28,908 nucleotides of DNA, taken from NCBI GenBank assembly GCA_947460795.1, contig CANHJA010000004.1:1-28908 (forward strand). Direction: 5' to 3'. The position numbers and the translations under genes are program-made. Source of the stretch: Bacteroidota bacterium. GTDB taxonomy: Bacteria; Bacteroidota; Bacteroidia; Chitinophagales; Chitinophagaceae. Below the pieces are notes generated by a model. The model made no database searches and had not been told where the DNA came from. It saw only the letters and a program-made list of their open reading frames with translations. Shown piece by piece: positions 24,312 to 28,908 of this stretch; position 1 is the first letter of the stretch, and the number at the start of each line of letters is the position of its first letter.

Positions 24312-25295
24312 GCTTTCTTCAAGTAATTTTTTCTTGTTAATTGGCACAACTCCTACTTCTTCACAAACGATGCCTCCTGCTAAATTAGCAATAATTGCCA
24401 TTAAATTCTCATCTTTGGTAACTGCATAAATCATGCTTGCTACTGCAATTACCGTATCGCCAGCGCCCGAAACGTCGGCAATATTTCGAATATGAGCGGG
24501 AATTATTTTTCCTTTCGTTTTATTTACATAAACTCCTAATTCTGATAAGGTGATAAATGTAATTTTATGATTGAGCTTTTTAAGTAAGGCAGCATGAATT
24601 TGATTCATGGTAGATAAATTAATTTCTTTTAAAGAAATATCCAGCGCTTCTTTTACTTCTTTTAAATTGGGTTTAAAAATATCAACTCCTATATAAGAGA
24701 AGAAATTCTTTTTCTTAGGATCTACGGCTGTTAAAACACCTACCAATTTACAATGGCCAATAATTTTTTCTATTACATTTTGTTTTAAAACACCTTTGTT
24801 GTAATCTTCAAAAATAACAATATCTGGCACTTCAATTTGTATCGCTCGCATGCACATATCTATAAAACGATGTTCATCTTTAATAGAAAGTTCCTCTTCC
24901 ATCTCTTCATCAATCCGAATCGATTGTTGATTTTTACAAAGTACCCTCGTTTTTGAAGTTGTAATTCGGTCTGCACTTTGCATGCACATTGATGAATCAA
25001 TGCCTTCTTTATTTAACGCAGAAATCAATGCTTTCCCTTGTTCATCTTTACCAATTACGGTTAATAAAGATACTTGGGCGCCTAACGATTTGCAGTTTAA
25101 AGCTACATTGGCAGCGCCTCCTGGTCTTGATTGTTTTTCTGAAACCGTAAATACCGGAACAGGGGCTTCAGGTGAAATTCTGTCAATGTTTCCAATCCAA
25201 TAATTATCAAGCATGGCATCGCCAATGACAAAAATTTTCAGTTTATTAAACTTTGTAAAAATGGATTTTATTTGACTAGCGGAATATGTTTTCAA
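24294..25295 (-). CDS. D-glycero-beta-D-manno-heptose-7-phosphate kinase-like (RfaE1/HldA type, PfkB family)
   Basis: Sugar kinase of the ribokinase/PfkB family that should phosphorylate heptose 7-phosphate at C1 for ADP-heptose synthesis (LPS core). N-terminal signatures GDAMLDNYWIG (25-35), RISPEAPVPV (39-48) and RPGGAANVA (57-65) are those of RfaE/HldE; the ATP-site signature DVSGAGDT contains the catalytic base Asp280. At 333 residues it has the kinase half only; the adenylyltransferase half of E. coli HldE is missing, as in split HldA/HldC systems. The start is a TTG at 25295: an in-frame stop lies 3 codons upstream and the next ATG would cut off the first strand. ADP-heptose is also a known innate immune signal; that role is not testable here. 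Confidence 0.88.
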   Translation of the reverse strand: MKTYSASQIKSIFTKFNKLKIFVIGDAMLDNYWIGNIDRISPEAPVPVFTVSEKQSRPGGAANVALNCKSLGAQVSLLTVIGKDEQGKALISALNKEGIDSSMCMQSADRITTSKTRVLCKNQQSIRIDEEMEEELSIKDEHRFIDMCMRAIQIEVPDIVIFEDYNKGVLKQNVIEKIIGHCKLVGVLTAVDPKKKNFFSYIGVDIFKPNLKEVKEALDISLKEINLSTMNQIHAALLKKLNHKITFITLSELGVYVNKTKGKIIPAHIRNIADVSGAGDTVIAVASMIYAVTKDENLMAIIANLAGGIVCEEVGVVPINKKKLLEESLLFKS

Positions 25296-25315
25296 TGAAA
25301 AAAATTATTTGATGT

Positions 25316-25323
25316 CAAATATA
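25316..25323 (-). promoter_or_regulatory. -7 box of the heptose kinase gene (TATATTTG)
   Basis: On the - strand TATATTTG fits the consensus exactly and ends 20 nt before the TTG start at 25295. It lies in the 45-bp gap after the DUF2490 gene, so the kinase can be transcribed separately from the four-gene group upstream. No clear -33 TTG. Confidence 0.5.
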
Positions 25324-25340
25324 ATCAGAACTAATGAAAT

Positions 25341-26063
25341 CTACTTTTTCTTCTTTTTAAAAAGAGGAGAATCTTTTAAACTCATAGAATATTCTATACC
25401 GGTGATATAAATATTTTCTAAATTGGCTACATTGAACGCTTTTTGAATTAAGTAATATGTTCCTATTTTGCTGTATTTGTTTAATTTGTAGTCTATACCT
25501 GCTTGAATACGAATTCGATGCCAATTGTCTTCCGAAACAATTCTTTTATAATCATGAATTTGATAGCGCATTTCTGCTGAAAGATACGGGCTCCATTTTT
25601 TGTTAATGGAGTAACCAATTTCTATTTTACTTCTTGAATAAATTTCAGGCAATTTGCCAAATTCATCTGTGAAAAAACTTCTGTATTCACCTTGAAGCCT
25701 GTGTCTATATGAAAACGACCAATTATTATATTTATATTTAGCTGTAATATCCCACATCAATCGATGTCGAAAAGTGAATGTATTATCATCATCAAGTTTA
25801 TTAATAAATCGATAAACCAATGCAGACTTTAAGTATTTGTTCGCATTGAATTCTAGCCCGATATTTGTAAATAATAAATTTAAACGACTGTAATTTTCTC
25901 TTAATCTTATTTCTTCTGCTGCAATTATCGACCATTTTTTGTTGATTGAATAATCTACCGACAATGTGGTCCAATGACCTGCATCAGAATAAGTTGGTGA
26001 ATTTTGTGCTTTCGAATGATAAAAGCAAATTAATAAGAAAAGTACATATATGCCTTTATACAT
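25341..26063 (-). CDS. DUF2490 outer-membrane beta-barrel protein
   Basis: A 240-residue exported protein: signal peptide MYKGIYVLFLLICFYHSKAQ (likely cut after SKA), then repeated amphipathic strands with aromatic ends (WTTLSVDYSI, WSIIAAEEIRLRE, LKSALVYRFINK, WSFSYRHRLQGEYR, WSPYLSAEMRYQI, SKIGTYYLIQK). This matches the DUF2490 barrel pattern common in Bacteroidota. It ends in KSPLFKKKKK-type basic residues: the last aromatic strand is followed by a Lys tail, unusual for a barrel that normally ends in a hydrophobic strand. It starts 1 bp after the lipoprotein gene, so the two are translationally linked. It is the last gene of the VTC group. Function unknown; a pore or anchor for the group's product is inference. 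Confidence 0.82.
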   Translation of the reverse strand: MYKGIYVLFLLICFYHSKAQNSPTYSDAGHWTTLSVDYSINKKWSIIAAEEIRLRENYSRLNLLFTNIGLEFNANKYLKSALVYRFINKLDDDNTFTFRHRLMWDITAKYKYNNWSFSYRHRLQGEYRSFFTDEFGKLPEIYSRSKIEIGYSINKKWSPYLSAEMRYQIHDYKRIVSEDNWHRIRIQAGIDYKLNKYSKIGTYYLIQKAFNVANLENIYITGIEYSMSLKDSPLFKKKKK

Positions 26064-26064
26064 T

Positions 26065-26466
26065 TTAATTTTTAAAGGTATTAATTATGATTTTAGGCAT
26101 ATTGAGTTCTTGTTTTCTGCTGGTAATTTCTACCGTATTTACCACTGCACTGTCTAATGTGTTGTTGACTAGTTGTTTGCTATATACAATGATCGTGTAT
26201 TTGCCTTCACGTAAATAATTGAAATAAAAAATCCCATCTTGATCGGTATCAACATTATCACCAATTCCAGGCTGGTCACCATATTTTATATAAACATTTT
26301 GGCCACCTAAAAATCCAGAATCTGTTTTTATATACGTATTGCTGTAATTTCTTGCAAATACACTTCCTTTTATTGAAGCTCGTCCGCCTTCCCCTGGGCC
26401 TTTGCTGCATGAAAATAAAAACACACTAACGATTAAAATGGCTGCTATTATTTTGATTTCTTTCAT
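26065..26466 (-). CDS. Lipoprotein with carboxypeptidase-regulatory-like (Ig-type) domain
   Basis: A 133-residue lipoprotein: basic start MKEIK, hydrophobic run, lipobox LFSC with Cys20 as the lipidated residue. After a Gly-rich linker (SKGPGEGG) comes one beta-sandwich domain of the carboxypeptidase-regulatory/SdrD-B type: GSVFARNY (34-41), then VDTDQDGIFYF (72-82) and LREGKYTIIVYS (85-96). The residues behind the cysteine do not clearly match the surface-export signal of Bacteroidota lipoproteins, so either leaflet is possible. It lies between the DUF4956 gene (112 bp) and the DUF2490 gene (1 bp). No promoter box is seen in the 112-bp gap, which suggests it belongs to the upstream transcript. 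Confidence 0.8.
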   Translation of the reverse strand: MKEIKIIAAILIVSVFLFSCSKGPGEGGRASIKGSVFARNYSNTYIKTDSGFLGGQNVYIKYGDQPGIGDNVDTDQDGIFYFNYLREGKYTIIVYSKQLVNNTLDSAVVNTVEITSRKQELNMPKIIINTFKN

Positions 26467-26544
26467 AATTATTTATTCATTTATATGTAAAATGTTTCAG
26501 ATTTTAAATATGGATTGCTACTATTATATAATTTAATGTATTTC

Positions 26545-26572
26545 CCGACAACCGACATCTGTCATCTGACAA
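26545..26572. repeat. Degenerate 7-bp tandem array behind the DUF4956 gene
   Basis: Four heptamers in register: CCGACAA / CCGACAT / CTGTCAT / CTGACAA. It ends seven bases before the DUF4956 stop codon (on the - strand) and lies in the gap to the lipoprotein gene. Confidence 0.6.
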
Positions 26573-26578
26573 CCTTGT

Positions 26579-27241
26579 TTAATCATCATCGCCACCTGCT
26601 ACTTCTAACCGGTTTTCATTTTCTTTTGCATTGTAAAAAATATGTACTTTGGCAGTATCTCGTAAAAAATTAATGTTTTTTATTTCCACTCGATGTATTG
26701 GAAGCCCGGTTCTATTTTTTAAATCTTCAATTAATTCTTCTCTTCTATTAGGCGTAATTAAATCAACTCGTTCGTATGTAATTTCTTTAAAATTTTCGTG
26801 CGTCAATGAAATAAATCGATCCAATACCACCGTTAATAATAAGATAGAGGCATTGCTAAATAATAAAATCCCCCAATCAGAAAATAATAAATGATTGTCA
26901 ATAATCGACAATGAATTGATCATTCCTAAAGCCAAACAAATAAAGAAATAACCCATTTCTTTAATTGGAATCGTTACGGTTCGGTAACGCATAATGGAAA
27001 ATATCGCAAACAAACCAAAGGCAATTCCTTGTTTAATATGGGTTGTGCACAAGAGCGTAAATATGATAAAATTGAAAATAAAGAAGGTGAATAAAAAGTC
27101 TTTATTTTTATGTGTTGGATAATAAATTAAACGAACTAAAATAAAAAGTGCTACAAAATTAATTCCAAATCTCGTGATCAATTCTATCGTGTCCATCGGT
27201 ATGTCCTTCATTTCTTTAACTATTTTTTCAGCATCTTGCAT
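26579..27241 (-). CDS. DUF4956 integral membrane protein, partner of the VTC-like polymerase
   Basis: A 220-residue inner-membrane protein with about five hydrophobic segments (roughly 23-40, 48-65, 70-83, 95-113, 121-140) and a soluble C-terminal domain (145-220) that has beta-alpha character and an acidic end (GGDDD). The motif LFAIFSIMRYRT (77-88) followed by IPIKEMGYFF (91-100) is the signature I know from DUF4956. The ATG at 27241 overlaps the end of the VTC-like gene by 14 bp; later ATGs at residues 11 and 16 would remove the overlap. DUF4956 genes are often found beside VTC-domain genes in bacteria (recalled). By analogy to the membrane part of the yeast VTC complex it may pass the polymer through the membrane; that is inference. 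Confidence 0.85.
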   Translation of the reverse strand: MQDAEKIVKEMKDIPMDTIELITRFGINFVALFILVRLIYYPTHKNKDFLFTFFIFNFIIFTLLCTTHIKQGIAFGLFAIFSIMRYRTVTIPIKEMGYFFICLALGMINSLSIIDNHLLFSDWGILLFSNASILLLTVVLDRFISLTHENFKEITYERVDLITPNRREELIEDLKNRTGLPIHRVEIKNINFLRDTAKVHIFYNAKENENRLEVAGGDDD

Positions 27242-27986
27242 AATTCTCTATTTTGTTTAATTTTAATAATATGGGCTTGAAATTATTGTGTTTTATATTT
27301 TCTTCTAGCAATGAAACGCCAATGACATATTTGCTAAAACTACTTTCATGCACCCTTAATTTTTTGAGCATTTGAATGGTGTTGCTAAATACATCGGTTT
27401 TTCCTTGTTTTACTTCTATGACGACTAACTCGGGCAAATGGGTTTGTTTTTTGCCATTGTCAAATCCAATTTCAAGGTCAATGGTTATCCGTTCAGTAAA
27501 TTTTTTGTTGGTTAAAGTTATTCGTTTGAAATTGTTGGTCAATTTTTTTTCAATCGGTTTATTGTTCAATCGTTTATATTGAATCAAATTATAATCTGCT
27601 AAAGGAACTTCGTGGTAAATGGCAGGAATTATTTTACGTTGTTTGTCGGTTCGAGTACCAAATAATTTTCGTTTGATTTCATAAAAACTCAATTTGCTTT
27701 CTACATATTCTCTGCTCCTCACTTTCACTCGGTTCACACATCCATTGTGATGATCTTTGTAAAACTGAAAATCGGGTGTGTCAAAGTACACTGTTTTGTA
27801 TGTAAATATTCGGGTATTGTCAATTTCCAACACAAATTGATCGTCTTTTATTCCTTCTAATAATAAAACCAGTTGAGCTTTGGAAAGGATATATTTCGTA
27901 TCGATTCTATTTTGCAACTTCACACTGTCTAATTGTTTGAGTGTAACCGATTCAAATGTATTTAATTGCTCAACAACAGATTGCAT
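27228..27986 (-). CDS. VTC-domain polyphosphate polymerase-like protein
   Basis: A 252-residue soluble protein of the VTC4/triphosphate-tunnel (CYTH-like) superfamily; in yeast Vtc4 the domain makes polyphosphate from ATP. Tunnel residues seen in order: RIDTKY (27-32), YFDT (67-70), HNG...NRVKVRSRE (80-93, with Arg86, Lys88, Arg90, Arg92), FYEIKRK (101-107, Glu103/Lys105/Lys107), ERITIDLEI (165-173), VIEVKQGK (189-196, metal-binding Glu191) and SSFSKYVIG (215-223), the C-terminal VTC motif. All key basic and acidic positions look intact, so the protein is probably active. It lacks the SPX domain of the yeast enzyme. It is the first gene of a four-gene group; polyphosphate as product is from family knowledge, not proven here. 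Confidence 0.88.
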   Translation of the reverse strand: MQSVVEQLNTFESVTLKQLDSVKLQNRIDTKYILSKAQLVLLLEGIKDDQFVLEIDNTRIFTYKTVYFDTPDFQFYKDHHNGCVNRVKVRSREYVESKLSFYEIKRKLFGTRTDKQRKIIPAIYHEVPLADYNLIQYKRLNNKPIEKKLTNNFKRITLTNKKFTERITIDLEIGFDNGKKQTHLPELVVIEVKQGKTDVFSNTIQMLKKLRVHESSFSKYVIGVSLLEENIKHNNFKPILLKLNKIENYARC

Positions 27987-28106
27987 GAATGAATTTTTCT
28001 TCTTTTTTTTGTTTAGAAACCTAAATATATAAATAATATTCTAAAAATTAATAATTTGATAACATAAATGTAGGTTATCGGTTTCTTTTTTGAGGTCAGA
28101 GAAAGT

Positions 28107-28136
28107 TTTGACCAAAGAAAATATTCTTTAACTTCG
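28107..28136 (+). promoter_or_regulatory. Promoter of yajQ (TTTG-N18-TAACTTCG)
   Basis: TTTG at 28107-28110, 18-bp spacer and TAACTTCG at 28129-28136. The -7 octamer is identical to that of carA. The ATG at 28154 is 17 nt downstream. Confidence 0.6.
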
Positions 28137-28153
28137 CAAAAAAATAATAAAAA

Positions 28154-28642
28154 ATGCCATCATTCGACATTGCCAGTAAAGTAGAAATTCAAGTTTTAGA
28201 CAACGCTATTAATGTGGTTAAAAAAGAAATACAAAATCGATTTGATTTCAAAGGATCTCATGTGGTGATTGAGTTAGATAAAAAAAACTACTCAGTGGCT
28301 TTAGAAGCCGACAGCGACATGAAAATGGAACAAATAGTTGATGTATTAATTACTCGATCCATGCGTCAAGGCCTCGATTCAAATTGTTTTGACATGAGCA
28401 AAGAAGTATTGCCATCGGGTAAAATAGTTAAAAAAACGGTCCCTGTAAAAAACGGAATTGCACAAGACGATGCGAAGAAAATTGTGAAAATTATTAAAGA
28501 AAACGTACCCAAAGTACAAGCCGCTATCATGGACGATATTATACGAGTGACTGGCAAAAAAATTGATGATTTGCAAGAAGTGATACAATTGTGTAAAACA
28601 TCCGACTTAAAATTGCCTTTGCAGTTTGTAAATATGAAGTAG
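28154..28642 (+). CDS. yajQ: YajQ-family nucleotide-binding protein
   Basis: A 162-residue cytoplasmic protein with two ferredoxin-like (RNP-type) halves. Family signatures: start MPSFDIxSKVE, RFDFKGS at 29-35 and the C-terminus LPLQFVNMK. Some YajQ proteins bind cyclic di-GMP and act as effectors (Xanthomonas); others bind nucleic acid or nucleotides. Which applies here is unknown. The length equals the E. coli protein. It has its own promoter and lies between the divergent VTC-like gene and rpmE. Confidence 0.94.
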   Translation: MPSFDIASKVEIQVLDNAINVVKKEIQNRFDFKGSHVVIELDKKNYSVALEADSDMKMEQIVDVLITRSMRQGLDSNCFDMSKEVLPSGKIVKKTVPVKNGIAQDDAKKIVKIIKENVPKVQAAIMDDIIRVTGKKIDDLQEVIQLCKTSDLKLPLQFVNMK

Positions 28643-28680
28643 GCAAGGGCAGAAGTTGTAAATTGATCCTCCATTTACGG

Positions 28681-28701
28681 CTAAACCCTAAACTTCTAAA
28701 C
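28681..28701 (+). repeat. CTAAAC-type tandem repeat before the rpmE promoter
   Basis: CTAAACC / CTAAACT / TCTAAAC, three units of 7 bases (the last shifted by one), ending 9 bases before the rpmE -33 TTG. Similar in sequence to the repeats before nuoB and nuoD, and in period to the arrays at 1272 and 26545. Confidence 0.5.
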
Positions 28702-28710
28702 AAAAAAAAG

Positions 28711-28740
28711 TTGCCATTTAAAAATAAAATAGTACTTTTG
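28711..28740 (+). promoter_or_regulatory. Promoter of rpmE (TTG-N19-TACTTTTG)
   Basis: TTG at 28711-28713, a 19-bp spacer and TACTTTTG at 28733-28740 fit the consensus exactly; the -7 octamer is the same as that of ribBA. Unlike most genes here it is followed by a long leader (61 nt to the ATG). Confidence 0.75.
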
Positions 28741-28759
28741 CAATCCTTATAATTAATTC

Positions 28760-28778
28760 GCATGGTTAGCAATCATGC
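28760..28778 (+). promoter_or_regulatory. Hairpin in the rpmE leader, possible L31 autoregulatory site
   Basis: GCATGGTT (28760-28767) pairs with AATCATGC (28771-28778) over eight positions (one G-U), with a loop AGC. It stands in the 61-nt leader between the rpmE promoter and the ATG. Leader motifs upstream of L31 genes exist in other phyla (known L31 leader families), but I cannot match this hairpin to any of them; a regulatory role is inference. Confidence 0.4.
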
Positions 28779-28801
28779 AAAACAATAAAAAATAACAAAA
28801 C

Positions 28802-28908
28802 ATGAAACAAGGAATACATCCAGAAAGCTACAGATTTGTAATATTCAAAGACATGAGTAATGAGTCTGCATTTTTAAGCCGTTCAACTGCAAAATCAAGC
28901 GAAATGAT
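28802..28908 (+). CDS. rpmE2: 50S ribosomal protein L31, type B (3' truncated by the window)
   Basis: The ATG at 28802 opens a frame that runs to the window end (35 codons visible). It begins MKQGIHPESYRFVIFKDMSN, then ESAFLSRSTAKSSEM, which matches the type B L31 pattern (IHPxYRxVVFKDMSN, then SRST). No zinc-binding cysteines are seen in the visible part, as expected for type B (zinc-independent). L31 is part of the large subunit near the intersubunit bridge. The remaining 45-55 residues lie outside the window. Confidence 0.92.
   Translation, partial: MKQGIHPESYRFVIFKDMSNESAFLSRSTAKSSEM

Noticed and set aside
28658..28678. GTAAAT/ATTTAC hairpin as terminator of yajQ
   Set aside because: Weak six-pair stem without a following T tract.
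28366..28772. Overlapping - strand frames across yajQ and the rpmE promoter
   Set aside because: Two frames overlap each other and run against yajQ and a consensus promoter; no motif or start signal.

Overview
The window is AT-rich chromosomal DNA from a member of the Bacteroidota. The evidence is the type 9 secretion translocon gene sprA directly behind ruvA, a fused ribBA, lipid A synthesis (lpxB), an outer-membrane barrel of the DUF6089 type, a type B ribosomal protein L31, and many promoters of the Bacteroidota form TTG-N18..21-TAnnTTTG (or TAnnTTCG) with no Shine-Dalgarno leaders. The genus cannot be fixed from sequence alone. Nothing looks like a prophage, insertion sequence, plasmid or CRISPR array, and base use is even, so this reads as ordinary core genome with a few accessory parts.

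Layout. 1-1139: 3' part of a barrel protein with a repeated charged helix. 1321-3801: ribBA (+) and a class I aminotransferase (-), convergent. 4005-5277: sucC (-) with a clear terminator. 5425-9229: an envelope-glycan run on the + strand (WecA/MraY-like sugar-phosphate transferase, UDP-N-acetylhexosamine dehydrogenase, a 99-residue membrane protein, lpxB). 9212-9388: a 58-residue membrane protein on the - strand, convergent with lpxB. 9467-9539: tRNA-Ala(GGC). 9709-10302: an exported protein of unknown function. 10295-13729: nuoA-B-C-D-E on the - strand, stopping after nuoE. 14042-22131: ruvA and sprA. 22233-23912: a GNAT acetyltransferase and carA. 24123-24311: a small exported peptide. 24294-25295: a heptose-7-phosphate kinase-like gene (-). 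25341-27986: a four-gene - strand group (VTC-like polyphosphate polymerase, DUF4956 membrane protein, lipoprotein, DUF2490 outer-membrane protein). 28154-28642: yajQ. 28802 to the end: start of type B rpmE.

How the genes work together. Several belong to the cell envelope: lpxB, the heptose kinase and the glycosyl-1-phosphate transferase/dehydrogenase pair fit lipopolysaccharide or surface polysaccharide synthesis, while SprA is the outer-membrane channel of the type 9 secretion system. sucC and nuoA-E belong to central respiration; ribBA and carA are biosynthetic. The most interesting unit is the VTC/DUF4956/lipoprotein/DUF2490 group. Its parts could span cytoplasm, inner membrane and outer membrane, and the polymerase keeps the basic and acidic residues of the VTC catalytic tunnel. 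A polyphosphate (or related polyanion) synthesis and export route is my inference, not an established function.

Other points of note: degenerate 7-bp tandem arrays in three intergenic regions and an 8-bp CTAAAC-type repeat before nuoB and nuoD; promoter boxes that almost touch start codons; a hairpin in the rpmE leader; three tail-to-tail gene pairs whose ends overlap; and a nuo operon that ends after nuoE.
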